Assembly: GCF_018502625.1 (NCBI RefSeq)
Contig: NZ_CP075566.1
Location: 3,024,001 to 3,088,000 of the forward strand
Length of the DNA: 64,000 nt
Direction of reading: 5' to 3'
Source of the DNA: Pseudomonas hormoni
Lineage (GTDB): Bacteria > Pseudomonadota > Gammaproteobacteria > Pseudomonadales > Pseudomonadaceae
Shown here: positions 7,913-16,239 of the stretch, in pieces
How positions within the stretch are numbered: the first letter of the stretch is position 1
Layout of the letters: the number at the start of each line of letters is the position of its first letter
Position numbers and translations under genes: made by a program
The notes under the pieces: generated by a model
The model's database searches: none
What the model saw: the letters and a program-made list of their open reading frames with translations, nothing else
What the model was told of the DNA's origin: nothing

Positions 7913-9202
7913 TCAAAGGCTGTCGCGCAAGCGATACCAGGCCTTGCCGATGGCTTCCAGCGGTGCGGCCATGTACTTGCCGCCAGGGAAAGTCCCGTTG
8001 ACCAGGCCCTGATACAAGGCCAGCTCATCCGGCTGACCCAGTATCGCGTCGGACACGGCTCGGGCCCCGGCCAGGGTCGGTAGCACGCCGTGGCCGGAGT
8101 AACCCTGAAGCCAGTAGAGATCGTCGCGGCGACCGATATCAGGCGTGCGCTTGAGGGTGAGATCGATATGCCCGCCCCAGGCGAATTCCAGTTCTACATC
8201 CTTGAGCTGTGGAAACACCCGTTGCAGAAAGGGTCGGGTCGCCGCGGCGATGTCCTTCGGCATGCCACCCAGGTAGGTGCAACCACCGCCAAACAGCAAC
8301 CGGTTATCCGGCGTACGACGGAAATAATCGAGCACGAATTGATTGTCGGTGACGCAGGCATTGCTCGGCAGTAGCGCAGTGGCCAACGCTTGCGGAAGTG
8401 GTGCGGTGGCCACCTGATAGGTGCCGACCGGCAACACACAACTCGACAGCTTCGGATCAAGTCGATCCAGATACGCGTTGCACGCCAGCACCAGCACATC
8501 GGCCCGAATACGACCGCGCTCAGTGGTGACCACGTAACGGCCCCCCTCCTCGCGATAGTTCAGCGCCTTGCTTTGCTCATGAATTTTGCCGCCGGCGCGC
8601 TCGATGGCGGCGGCTAGGCCGAGCGCCAGTTTCAGCGGATTCAGGTGCGCGCCTTCTGGGTCAAACAGCCCGGCCTGATAGCGTTCACTGGCGACCCATT
8701 GCGGCAACTGCTCACGCGGGATGAATTGCAAACCGTCGTGGCCCCACTTGTGGCTGGCCTCGTGTTGCCACTCGGTCAGCAGACTCACCCGACGCGGCAA
8801 CACCGACGTCCAGAGGTGACCGGCCCGGTAGTCGCAATCGAAATCATGGCGTTCAGGCAATGCCCGCAGTTCCTGTGCAGCCCAACGCATGCCGTCCCAC
8901 AACCGTCGCGCACGTTCATAACCCAGCGCAGCCTCCAGCGGCGGCATGTCGCACGACCAACCGAGAATCGCCTGACCGCCATTGCGCCCCGACGCCGCCC
9001 ACGCCACCCGACTGGCTTCCAGCAAGGTCACGCGCTTACCGGCCAGGGCCAGTCGCAGCGCCGTGTGCAAGCCACTGAAGCCGGCGCCGATGATCAAAAT
9101 TTCGGTGTCCTGCTCACCCTCCAAAGCCGCGCGATCCACCAGACGATTTGCGCAAGTGTGGGCGTAGTAACTGGCGACGTGCCGGGTGGATTGCTGGAAC
9201 AT
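7913..9202 (-). CDS. FAD-dependent amine oxidase (gamma-glutamylputrescine oxidase-like)
   Basis: This 429-residue DAO-family flavoprotein has the dinucleotide-binding motif ILIIGAGFSGLHTALRLA near residue 33, and a second FAD-contact region near the C-terminus (YWLQGYSGHGVLPTLAGA). SGRNGGQAILGW is typical of the PuuB/ordL subgroup. It is the first gene of the leftward operon, with GAGG before the ATG. With the synthetase it would oxidise a gamma-glutamylated amine to an aldehyde, releasing ammonia and peroxide. Other N-methyl or D-amino-acid oxidases share the fold; the operon context is the main support for the amine assignment. Confidence 0.82.
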   Translation of the reverse strand: MFQQSTRHVASYYAHTCANRLVDRAALEGEQDTEILIIGAGFSGLHTALRLALAGKRVTLLEASRVAWAASGRNGGQAILGWSCDMPPLEAALGYERARRLWDGMRWAAQELRALPERHDFDCDYRAGHLWTSVLPRRVSLLTEWQHEASHKWGHDGLQFIPREQLPQWVASERYQAGLFDPEGAHLNPLKLALGLAAAIERAGGKIHEQSKALNYREEGGRYVVTTERGRIRADVLVLACNAYLDRLDPKLSSCVLPVGTYQVATAPLPQALATALLPSNACVTDNQFVLDYFRRTPDNRLLFGGGCTYLGGMPKDIAAATRPFLQRVFPQLKDVELEFAWGGHIDLTLKRTPDIGRRDDLYWLQGYSGHGVLPTLAGARAVSDAILGQPDELALYQGLVNGTFPGGKYMAAPLEAIGKAWYRLRDSL

Positions 9203-9212
9203 GCAGGCCTCG

Positions 9213-9241
9213 TGAAATTTTCTATTTATAATTTCATGAAA
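9213..9241. promoter_or_regulatory. Candidate operator upstream of the amine-oxidase operon
   Basis: TGAAATT (9213-9219) and AATTTCA (9230-9236) form an inverted repeat with a 10-base spacer just upstream of the oxidase start. It overlaps the palindrome TTTCATGAAA (9232-9241). A third AATTTCA half-site lies at 9253-9259. The XRE-cupin gene in the operon is the obvious candidate binder, by inference. Confidence 0.45.
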
Positions 9242-9281
9242 AACTACACGTTAAATTTCACCATCGCAACCGACCGCAAAA

Positions 9282-9317
9282 AAAAATCCCGCCCAAGAAC
9301 ACTTGGGCGGGATTTTT
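9282..9317. terminator. Bidirectional terminator after NDH-2 gene
   Basis: A 16-bp perfect stem (9282-9297 with 9302-9317) has an AACA loop. It is flanked by an A run on the left and a T run on the right. It lies 30 bp past the stop of the leftward dehydrogenase gene. Confidence 0.88.
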
Positions 9318-9348
9318 CCAATCAGGCAACGTTATCGAACAACAGGCC

Positions 9349-10551
9349 TCAGGCGACAGGAATCATCGGATCAGCCGCAGCCAACGCGGCGGCGCGGTCA
9401 GCGGCCGGCGGGTAGATCCACACCGTGTTGATCTGCGTCTTGAGGTTCTTGCCTTCCTGTTTCACCAGTTTGACCTGGCGGTCCCAACCTTCGGTGTACA
9501 CCGCGCCCCAGCTGCCCAGATCCAGACAGGTCACGTATTTAGGCTGGCTGTACGGTGTCGGATCAACGCCGAGAATGTGCGCGGCAACGTTATTGCCGGC
9601 GTGACGCCCCAGGGAAATGGCGTGCTGGCAGGTCATCAACGCGTAGTTGCCGATGTCGTCTGAAGCGGCGTAGGCAACGTCGCCGGTGGCGTAGATATCA
9701 TCCTGACCGATGACTTTCAGGTGGCTGTCCACGTGCAGGCGGCCAAGGTGATCGCGCTCCGCCGGAATCTGCTCGGTCAGCGAGCTGGCGCGCACGCCGG
9801 TGGTCCAGACCACGGTTTTGGCATCGATGCGCTGGCCGTCACTCAAGTTGACACCGTTGGCATCGACGGAAAGCACCGATGCCTTCAAGTGCCATTCCAC
9901 GCCGGTTTCAACGCTGGCCTCTTCGATCGACCTGGCGATTTCGGCGCCCATCGACCCGCCAATTTTCTCGCCGCGATCAACGATGATCACCTCGACGTCA
10001 GCCTGATCACCCAGGATGGCACGCAGACGCGCGGTCATCTCGGTCGCCGTTTCAATCCCGGTGAAGCCGCCGCCCGCCACGACGACGGTGTTGCGGGCTT
10101 TACTTTCCGGCAGGCTGGCCAGGGATTTCAGGTGGTTTTCCAGGCGCACGGCCTCTTCAATCTGGTCAACGTCGAACGCATGTTCAACCACGCCTGCGGT
10201 GGCCGGGATGGCGAGACGGCTGCCGGTGGCCAGAACGAGTTTGTCGTAGCTGCACACTTGTTTGGCACCCGATGCATCGATGTAGCCGACGCGTTTTTGC
10301 ACAACGTCGATGGTTTCCGCAGCGCCCTTGATGAACTTCACGCCGACCGCATCAAACAGCTCACCGATGGGCGCAGCCAGCTGGTGCGCATTCGGTTCGT
10401 AGAAGCGCGGACGCACGCGCAGCTCGGCCTGCGGAGCCAAAACAGTCACTTCAACGTCGTTGTGACCATGAATGTCGAACAGACGCGTAGCGCTCAAAGC
10501 TGTCCACATACCACCGAAACCTGCGCCGATTACCAGGATGTGCTGTTTCAT
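9349..10551 (-). CDS. Type II NADH dehydrogenase-like NAD(P)/FAD oxidoreductase
   Basis: Starting at MKQHILVIGAGFGG (GGAG upstream), the product is 400 residues. There are two Rossmann motifs: the FAD site at the N-terminus and a second (VVVAGGGFTGIETATEM) near residue 160. DDIYATGDVAY is the second FAD-contact motif. This is the architecture of Ndh-2, which passes electrons from NADH to quinone without pumping protons. A clear C-terminal membrane helix is not obvious. It is divergent from an Rrf2 regulator 267 bp away, which may respond to iron-sulfur or redox state and control it. Confidence 0.83.
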   Translation of the reverse strand: MKQHILVIGAGFGGMWTALSATRLFDIHGHNDVEVTVLAPQAELRVRPRFYEPNAHQLAAPIGELFDAVGVKFIKGAAETIDVVQKRVGYIDASGAKQVCSYDKLVLATGSRLAIPATAGVVEHAFDVDQIEEAVRLENHLKSLASLPESKARNTVVVAGGGFTGIETATEMTARLRAILGDQADVEVIIVDRGEKIGGSMGAEIARSIEEASVETGVEWHLKASVLSVDANGVNLSDGQRIDAKTVVWTTGVRASSLTEQIPAERDHLGRLHVDSHLKVIGQDDIYATGDVAYAASDDIGNYALMTCQHAISLGRHAGNNVAAHILGVDPTPYSQPKYVTCLDLGSWGAVYTEGWDRQVKLVKQEGKNLKTQINTVWIYPPAADRAAALAAADPMIPVA

Positions 10552-10818
10552 TTTTAACTCCGAGAGAAGGCCGATCAATGAATTCGTCAGTGGTCATGCG
10601 CTTGCCAGTGCCGACCGAACAACTGCGACTATATTTATCCTAGTTAATCGGCGCAATCGGTTTTTTGTTATGGTTGCTATCGAAAACTTTGATCCACGGC
10701 AGAGCACTACTCAATCAATGTTGAAAGGCAGTGCCGGAAGAGATGAGCGGCTGCGGGGTTCGTTGCTCGGCTAACGTTCTGCTGATAACATTTACGACAA
10801 CATTAGTCGGAGATCAAA

Positions 10819-11382
10819 ATGTCTCTTTATAGCGCGGGCGTTGAGTACGGCATTCACTGCCTGCTTTTTCTGGTAGGCAATTGCGGCGACACCCGTGAGG
10901 CGAGCGTGCGTGAACTGGCGGAGCTGCAAGGTGTGCCGCAGGACTATCTGGCGAAAATTTTCACCAAACTGGCCAAGGCAAAACTGGTGGTGGCCACTGA
11001 AGGCGTGCGTGGCGGCTTCAAACTGGCGCGGCCCTCGGACGAAATCAGCGTGCTCGATATCGTCAATGCGATCGACGGCCAGAAGCTGATTTTCGATTGT
11101 CGCGATATTCGTGGGCGTTGCGCCTTGTTCGAAGGTTCTGCACCCGCTTGGGCGCTGACAGGCCCCTGCTCGGTACATGCGGTCATGATGACTGCGCAAA
11201 AACGCATGGAGGACGCCCTTGCCCAGCAGACCATTCTTGATCTCGCCAGGAGAGTGGGACGAAAGGCGCCGGCTGAGTTTGGTGCGCAGGTGGACAACTG
11301 GATCAACGATCGCCGGGAAAAGAAAAGCAGTGCCCAGGCATCTGACGACCAGACTATCCCGGTCACAGAGATTTCCGGCTAA
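10819..11382 (+). CDS. Rrf2-family transcriptional regulator, possible Fe-S sensor
   Basis: This 187-residue protein has GGAG before its ATG. The winged helix is N-terminal (VRELAELQGVPQDYLAKIF, then GVRGGFKLARP as wing). Three cysteines (C94, C101, C117) follow the dimer helix, as in Fe-S-binding members such as IscR and NsrR. Their spacing (6 and 15 residues between) is wider than the IscR pattern. It is longer than typical Rrf2 proteins, with a ~50-residue polar tail. It is divergent from the NDH-2 gene, its likeliest target. Confidence 0.85.
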   Translation: MSLYSAGVEYGIHCLLFLVGNCGDTREASVRELAELQGVPQDYLAKIFTKLAKAKLVVATEGVRGGFKLARPSDEISVLDIVNAIDGQKLIFDCRDIRGRCALFEGSAPAWALTGPCSVHAVMMTAQKRMEDALAQQTILDLARRVGRKAPAEFGAQVDNWINDRREKKSSAQASDDQTIPVTEISG

Positions 11383-11385
11383 GCC

Positions 11386-11721
11386 TCACAGACAGTCGCG
11401 AACAGCCTCGCGCAGCGCGCCAGACTTGGCCCAGGGCGGGCCCTGATAAAGCGATACCCGGCTGCCATCCCTGGATTTCACGATATCGACAATCTCGTCA
11501 GCCGTGATGATGCTGGGGGCTGTTACCCGGTAGCCATTGGAAATCCCCGTTTGAGCCGACGCGGGAATTTCCTTCTGCCACGCCGGCAGCACGCAGGCGG
11601 CATACTCCTTCGGTGCCTTTTCGCTGTATTTACTGACATTCGGCTCACCCGGCACCACCGAAGCCGGCAATGAGCACCCCGCCAGTAACGCCACCACGAC
11701 TCCCGCGATCAACGTCCGCAT
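11386..11721 (-). CDS. Hypothetical lipoprotein (111 aa)
   Basis: The start at MRTLIAGVVVALLAGC has AAGGAAG upstream and gives a lipoprotein signal with lipobox LLAGC. The mature part (~90 residues) has two further cysteines (YAACVLPAW and the terminal RDCL) that could form a disulfide. I do not recognise a named family. The stop abuts that of the convergent Rrf2 gene. Confidence 0.75.
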   Translation of the reverse strand: MRTLIAGVVVALLAGCSLPASVVPGEPNVSKYSEKAPKEYAACVLPAWQKEIPASAQTGISNGYRVTAPSIITADEIVDIVKSRDGSRVSLYQGPPWAKSGALREAVRDCL

Positions 11722-11791
11722 GACGCTTCCTTTTTCAGAAAAAAGGCAATGTAGCGCGTCGTTCAGCAGACATCCATCGATTGAACAGCAC

Positions 11792-12001
11792 TCACTGTGG
11801 GGCGTTTTCATCTTTGGGGGACCTGGCGTTCAAATAGGTCATCCACCGTTCATACGCCTCATGCTGCCACTGGTTCACCCGTTCCCACTCCGGGCCGCTC
11901 AGTTGATGCGCGGAGATCAGCTTCATCATTTCCGTGGTCGCCGCGTCCAGATCGACGATCAGCTCATGCGCGTGAAATCTAAAATCATCGGTCGCCGTCA
12001 T
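11792..12001 (-). CDS. Small hypothetical protein (69 aa)
   Basis: It begins MTATDDFRFHAHELIVDLDAA, is helical, Trp/Tyr-rich in the second half (WERVNQWQHEAYERWMTYL) and has no signal peptide. GAGG precedes the start. It is on the same strand as the lipoprotein gene, 70 bp ahead of it, and could be co-transcribed. No recognised function. Confidence 0.65.
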   Translation of the reverse strand: MTATDDFRFHAHELIVDLDAATTEMMKLISAHQLSGPEWERVNQWQHEAYERWMTYLNARSPKDENAPQ

Positions 12002-12171
12002 TTGAAGTTGCCTCGCCCTAGCAAAAGTTCACCACTTCAGTACGACACCAGATCTATCCGTTCCCATTCAACTTCCCGACCAAAGGCTGCATGGACTGTT
12101 CAGACGAACAAAACGCCCTGAGCCACGAATCGGGGCTAAAATTTCGTAGCAGATATGTTCAGGAGGTCGTC

Positions 12172-12411
12172 ATGTGGCTTAACGAATCTGAAAACGAACT
12201 TCGGCGCGACCTGCAAAGCGTTGCGTCGGATTTGAGGTGGTCGGCGGTAGAGCTTCTGCGTCTGGCGGATCAACTACGCCACGCTGGCAATGATGCGGAC
12301 GCACAGGCAGCCATGAGGTTGTGCGAATTGTTCCAGGGCGATGAACAACGGCTGGCGGGTTATGCCGAAGAAGTGAAGGCCAAGGCGATCAGTCGAAACA
12401 AGGCTCACTGA
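12172..12411 (+). CDS. Small hypothetical protein (79 aa)
   Basis: The frame is open from 12091, but ATG 12172 (MWLNESENELRRDL) follows an excellent AGGAGG and is chosen. The product is charged and helical, without a signal peptide. It is followed after 13 bp by osmE and probably shares its transcript. No family recognised. Confidence 0.7.
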   Translation: MWLNESENELRRDLQSVASDLRWSAVELLRLADQLRHAGNDADAQAAMRLCELFQGDEQRLAGYAEEVKAKAISRNKAH

Positions 12412-12424
12412 CGGGAGCGCGGCC

Positions 12425-12784
12425 ATGAACAAACCTCTATGCGCACTGGTTATCGCGCTGGCAGCGTTGAGCGGCTGTAGCACTGAATCACGCGTCTACC
12501 GTGACCAGCCGCTGGTCGCCAAGGTCGAAACCGGCATGAGCAAGGACCAGGTCCAGCAGATTGGCGGTCAGCCTCAATCGATCAGCGACCGCACGGTCGT
12601 GCCCGGCACCTGCTTTGACTACAAACTGGTGAAAGCCGGCCAGAAGCAGTCGTACAACGTGAGTTTTGATGGCAAGGGCAAGGTCGATCACAAAAGCTTC
12701 ATGACCTGCGCTGAATGGAGTCATGTACAGCAAAAGGCCAGGGAGCCTTCCCACACGGTCGGGACGGGTGGCGGCGGTTATTAG
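12425..12784 (+). CDS. osmE: OsmE-like outer-membrane lipoprotein
   Basis: This 119-residue lipoprotein has lipobox ALSGC at residues ~14-18. The body matches the SmpA/OmlA (BamE) fold of OsmE: VETGMSKDQVQQIGGQP, then GTCFDYKL, then a final CAEW with the paired cysteine. OsmE proteins are osmotically or stationary-phase induced envelope lipoproteins of unclear biochemical role. A Gly-rich tail (TVGTGGGGY) ends it. Its terminator has been split by a small mobile element (12821-12928). Confidence 0.78.
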   Translation: MNKPLCALVIALAALSGCSTESRVYRDQPLVAKVETGMSKDQVQQIGGQPQSISDRTVVPGTCFDYKLVKAGQKQSYNVSFDGKGKVDHKSFMTCAEWSHVQQKAREPSHTVGTGGGGY

Positions 12785-12802
12785 TCCGGCGGCAAGATAT
12801 GA

Positions 12803-12945
12803 AAAGCCCCGGCAAACCGGTAATGCTGTTCACTTAAGAGAATCTTGAATCAGAGAAACCTGTGGCGAGGGAGCTTGCTCCCACACAGGTATGCACGATC
12901 CAAGAGTGCGCTTAAGTGAACAGCTTTACGGCAAACCGGGGCTTG
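12803..12945. terminator. Terminator hairpin interrupted by a 108-bp insertion
   Basis: AAAGCCCCGG at 12803-12812 would pair with CCGGGGCTT at 12937-12945 around a CAAA loop if the bases between the two CGGCAAACCGG copies were removed. That would be a compact bidirectional terminator between convergent osmE and the 67-residue gene. The insertion separates the arms. Confidence 0.6.
12821..12928. mobile_element. MITE-like element (108 bp) with 18-bp TIRs and 11-bp direct repeats
   Basis: The ends are TAATGCTGTTCACTTAAG (12821-12838) and the inverted TAAAGCTGTTCACTTAAG (12911-12928), matching at 17 of 18 positions. Flanking direct repeats CGGCAAACCGG lie at 12810-12820 and 12929-12939, consistent with target duplication. 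The core is a REP palindrome (12859-12889). It has no coding capacity and would need a transposase in trans. Confidence 0.7.
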
Positions 12946-12952
12946 AAGCTGA

Positions 12953-13156
12953 CTATTTATCGACTTTGCGGCTATCGGCCGGCTTTTTCGCCCGCGCCTT
13001 GTAACCGGGAAGAGACGCCGCAAAGGCCAGGGCCTCTTCCCTGCTGGCAAAGGCTGCCAACCGGTCGCCTTGTGTGCATACCCGCCAGGGACCGTTGTTT
13101 ACGCTGAGTACGTCATAACCGTTCATGTGCATCTTATTCAGCATCGGAACGCTCAT
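12953..13156 (-). CDS. Small hypothetical protein (67 aa), DUF2188-like
   Basis: GGAGG precedes the ATG at 13156. The pattern MNGYDVLSVNNGPWRVCTQGDRLAAF, followed by SREEALAFAASL and a basic tail, resembles the short DUF2188 fold (W-V strand, then a helix with EEA). The role is unknown. The identification is from memory of the pattern only. Confidence 0.65.
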   Translation of the reverse strand: MSVPMLNKMHMNGYDVLSVNNGPWRVCTQGDRLAAFASREEALAFAASLPGYKARAKKPADSRKVDK

Positions 13157-13376
13157 AAGCTACCTCCATTTCGGTACTGATTTCAGAACTGACCTGCCTA
13201 CCTTACACCCACCGTTCGCACAGAAGCCGACCAGACGTCGCGACAGGATTCCGGCATCCGGTTGCACTTTAAGCCCCTGAGACACCTCCAAGTAGCCAGA
13301 GGCTGCGCTAAACCGGGGCCTGCCTTAATATTGCATTTTTATTACTGAATTATGACGACAGGCAATCAGGTAACAC

Positions 13377-13739
13377 ATGAAAGTGCGCGCAACCGTCATT
13401 TGTGAGCAGGACCGGTACATTCTCCTGGTGCGCAAGCCAAGGTGCCGCTGGACGCTGCCCGGCGGAAAGGTCGAGCGCGGTGAAACCATCGCAGCTGCGG
13501 CCATGCGCGAACTGTGGGAAGAGACCGGACTGGGGGTCGACGACTTGCTCTACCTGATGGAGCTGGACTCGGGCGGCACCCGGCACCATGTCTACGAGGC
13601 ATCGGTGCTGAACTCGAATGAGGCGCGCCCGCAAAATGAAATCTTCGATTGCATGTGGTTTCCGCTGGACGCGGTACACAATCTGAACACAAGCGACGCC
13701 ACGCTGAGAATCGTCAGAGCGTTTCAGCGTCGCCTGTAG
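13377..13739 (+). CDS. Nudix hydrolase
   Basis: This 120-residue single-domain enzyme has a complete Nudix box running from GGKVERGE to [10 protein letters not shown] (residues ~25-47), including the REXXEE metal ligands. Nudix enzymes hydrolyse nucleoside diphosphates linked to another moiety, using Mg2+. The substrate cannot be told from sequence. The stop is 14 bp from that of the convergent benD. Confidence 0.88.
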   Translation: MKVRATVICEQDRYILLVRKPRCRWTLPGGKVERGETIAAAAMRELWEETGLGVDDLLYLMELDSGGTRHHVYEASVLNSNEARPQNEIFDCMWFPLDAVHNLNTSDATLRIVRAFQRRL

Positions 13740-13753
13740 CTCTTAGCGTTTTT

Positions 13754-14527
13754 TCAGCCCTGATCGCCACCACCCACCGGCATGATCATGCCGGTGATGT
13801 AGGACGCTTCGTCGCTGGCCAGAAACAGAATAGCGCCTGCCTGTTCATCCAGTGTGCCGTAGCGTTTCATCAGACTGCTGTCGAGCGTCTGGTCGACGAT
13901 CTGCTGATACCACACCTTTTCCTCAGCGCTTTGTTCGGCGTTGTTGCGCGGAATCACCCGCGGCGGCGCTTCGGTGCCACCGGGCGCCGTTGCATTGACC
14001 CGAACGCCACGACCGGCGTTTTCGAACGCCAGGCAAGCGGTCAGCGCATTCACCCCGCCCTTCGCCGCACCGTACGGCACGCGGTTGATGCTGCGGGTGG
14101 CGATGGACGACACGTTGACGATGGCGCCACTGCCCTGCTCCAGCATGTATGGCAATGCGGCGTGGCAGCACCACAGCGTCGGGAACAGCGAGCGGCGGAC
14201 TTCGGCCTCTATCTGCTGTGCTTCATAATGCTCGAAAGGCTTGGCCCAGATCGTCCCGCCGACATTATTGATGAGGATGTCGAGACGCCCGAAACGCTCG
14301 ACGGCGGTTTGCATCACGCGGCTGCAGTCGGCGTACTGCTCCAGATCGGCGGTCAGCGCGAGCACCTGGCTGTCCTGACCCAATTGTTGTTGCACTTCGA
14401 ACACCAGCTCGGAGCGATCGACCAGAATCAACCGCGCGCCTTCCGCTGCCATGCGCTCGGCGACGCGCCGGCCGATGCCTTGCGCAGCGCCGGTGATCAG
14501 CGCGACTTTTTCGTGAAATCTGTTCAT
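13754..14527 (-). CDS. benD: cis-1,6-dihydroxycyclohexa-2,4-diene-1-carboxylate dehydrogenase
   Basis: This 257-residue short-chain dehydrogenase has the cofactor motif TGAAQGIGRRVAERM, the NNVGG structural motif and the catalytic pair YGAAKGG. It is the last gene of benABCD and oxidises and decarboxylates benzoate diol to catechol with NAD+. GAGG precedes the ATG. The 212-bp gap from benC contains a REPIN, which may lower benD expression relative to benABC. Confidence 0.93.
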   Translation of the reverse strand: MNRFHEKVALITGAAQGIGRRVAERMAAEGARLILVDRSELVFEVQQQLGQDSQVLALTADLEQYADCSRVMQTAVERFGRLDILINNVGGTIWAKPFEHYEAQQIEAEVRRSLFPTLWCCHAALPYMLEQGSGAIVNVSSIATRSINRVPYGAAKGGVNALTACLAFENAGRGVRVNATAPGGTEAPPRVIPRNNAEQSAEEKVWYQQIVDQTLDSSLMKRYGTLDEQAGAILFLASDEASYITGMIMPVGGGDQG

Positions 14528-14584
14528 ATGTACCTCGTGACGACGGATGCCCGGTCAATGAAAAGCCACCGGACGAAACTCTGT

Positions 14585-14692
14585 CCTGTGGGAGCGAGAC
14601 CGGCTTGCCGGCGATGGTCGTTAACGATTACGCGTGCTTTCTGGATAGACGCGGCGTTCTGGAGACCATCGCGAGCAAGCTCGCTCCCACAC
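14585..14692. repeat. REPIN between benC and benD
   Basis: Two GTGGGAGCGAG-type REP arms face each other. The central segment (GGTCGTTAACGAT...ACGCGTGCTTTCTGGA) is nearly identical to the centres at 32539-32642 and 45343-45446. It lies within a transcribed operon. Confidence 0.85.
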
Positions 14693-14726
14693 TGGATCTG
14701 TGTCTGGCGCGGCATCAGCGCGCGAC

Positions 14727-15740
14727 TCACGCCGCACTGGCGGCAAACTTCTCGTAGTAGAAATTCACCGGCGCGATGCCTTGATCGCGAATGTATTGGC
14801 TGACGGCCTCGACCATCGGCGGCGGGCCGCACAGGTAGACATCGACGTCGCCCTCATTCAAGTGCCTCGGCTCGATGTGCTGGGTCACGTAGCCCTTGAG
14901 CGGGTGCTGGCTGTCGGGGCTGGCCACGCAGGCGCTGAAGCTGAAGTTCGGGATGCGCGCGGCGAAGGCTTCGAGGCGATCCATTTCCACCAGATCGAAA
15001 TCGTTGGTCACGCCGTAGATCAGATGCAGCGGATGCTCACTGCCCTGCTCGGCGATTTTTTCCAGCATCGCGGTGAACGGCGCCAACCCCGTGCCGCCGG
15101 CCAGCAGCAACAACGGACGGCGAATGTCACGCAGATAAAAACTGCCCAACGGCCCGGCCAGGCTCATGCTGTCGCCGGCCTTGGCCATGCCGGTCAGAAA
15201 GCTGCTCATCAAGCCGCCAGGCACGTTACGAATCAGGAAACTGACTTCGCCGTCACGCTGCAACGAACTGAACGAATAGGCACGGGTCTGCTCGCTGCCG
15301 GGAATCCCGAGGTTCACGTACTGCCCCGGCAGGAACGCCAGTTTGCTCAGCGCCTCACCTTTGATCGACAACGCGATGGTGCTGTCGGACAACTGACGCA
15401 CGGCGCTGATGGTTGCCTCAAAACTGGCTTGTTGCGTGCGGCAGACCTCCGAAGAGGCCGGCACCCGCACCACGCAATCGCTCTGGGCGCGCATCTGGCA
15501 AGTCAGGACAAACCCTTGCTCGGCTTCGTCCGCCGTGAGGGCGTCTTCGATATATTCCTCGCCCAGGTCGTAGCGGCCGGCCTCGGCGAAACACTTGCAA
15601 GTGCCGCAGGCGCCGTCGCGGCAATCCAGCGGAATGTTGATGCCCTGGCGGTACGCGGCATCGGCCACGGTTTCGCCAACGTTGGCGTCGATGAAACGGG
15701 TGACGCCGTCTTCGAAATTGAATGCAATGGAATGAGTCAT
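14727..15740 (-). CDS. benC: Benzoate 1,2-dioxygenase reductase component
   Basis: This 337-residue protein starts at MTHSIAFNFEDGV. Residues ~1-95 form a plant-type [2Fe-2S] ferredoxin (CRDGACGTCKCF plus a later Cys in LTCQM). An FAD-binding domain follows (RAYSFSS) and then an NAD domain (LLLAGGTGLAPF, YLCGPPPMVEA). It transfers electrons from NADH to the BenA Rieske centre. It is 10 bp after benB in the benABC transcript. Confidence 0.95.
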   Translation of the reverse strand: MTHSIAFNFEDGVTRFIDANVGETVADAAYRQGINIPLDCRDGACGTCKCFAEAGRYDLGEEYIEDALTADEAEQGFVLTCQMRAQSDCVVRVPASSEVCRTQQASFEATISAVRQLSDSTIALSIKGEALSKLAFLPGQYVNLGIPGSEQTRAYSFSSLQRDGEVSFLIRNVPGGLMSSFLTGMAKAGDSMSLAGPLGSFYLRDIRRPLLLLAGGTGLAPFTAMLEKIAEQGSEHPLHLIYGVTNDFDLVEMDRLEAFAARIPNFSFSACVASPDSQHPLKGYVTQHIEPRHLNEGDVDVYLCGPPPMVEAVSQYIRDQGIAPVNFYYEKFAASAA

Positions 15741-15750
15741 GACGGCCGCC

Positions 15751-16239
15751 TCACAGGTGGTAAACATCGATGACCTGGCGAACGTAGTCGTTCTTCAGGA
15801 TCACTTTCTTGGCCTTGATCAGCGGGTTTTCGCCGCGCACATCAAGGGTGTAGAAACTGCTGCCGAAATAGCTGTCGACGGTCTTGTAGCGAAAACTCAG
15901 GGTGTGCCAGTTGAAGCGCACCTTGCAGAGGCCGTCGGCCTGTTCCAGCAGCTCGATGTTGCTGATGTTGTGAGAGGTGCGAGTGTCCGGCACGGTGGCA
16001 CTGGAACGCTCGGTCTTGATGCGGAAGATGCGGTCTTCCAGACCGGTGCGGTTGCCGTACCAGATCAGCGAGATTTCCCGCTGCGGGTCCTCGGTCAGTT
16101 CGTCGTTGTCGTCCCAGGACGGCATCCAGAACGTCGCGTCCGGGGCGTACAGCTCCAGCCATTCGTCCCATTGCCGTTCATCCAGGTAACGGGCTTCGCG
16201 GTAGAGGAAGTCGCGAACGCTGTCGTAGGTAATAGTCAT
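15751..16239 (-). CDS. benB: Benzoate 1,2-dioxygenase small (beta) subunit
   Basis: This 162-residue protein starts at [20 protein letters not shown]; the ATG overlaps the benA stop (ATGA). It belongs to the ring-hydroxylating dioxygenase beta-subunit family (cystatin-like fold), recognised from [16 protein letters not shown] and SHNISNIEL. It has a structural role in the alpha3beta3 oxygenase. Confidence 0.94.
   Translation of the reverse strand: MTITYDSVRDFLYREARYLDERQWDEWLELYAPDATFWMPSWDDNDELTEDPQREISLIWYGNRTGLEDRIFRIKTERSSATVPDTRTSHNISNIELLEQADGLCKVRFNWHTLSFRYKTVDSYFGSSFYTLDVRGENPLIKAKKVILKNDYVRQVIDVYHL

Noticed and set aside
13649..14803. 384-residue plus-strand ORF over benD
   Set aside because: It overlaps the complete short-chain dehydrogenase on the other strand and has no family character.
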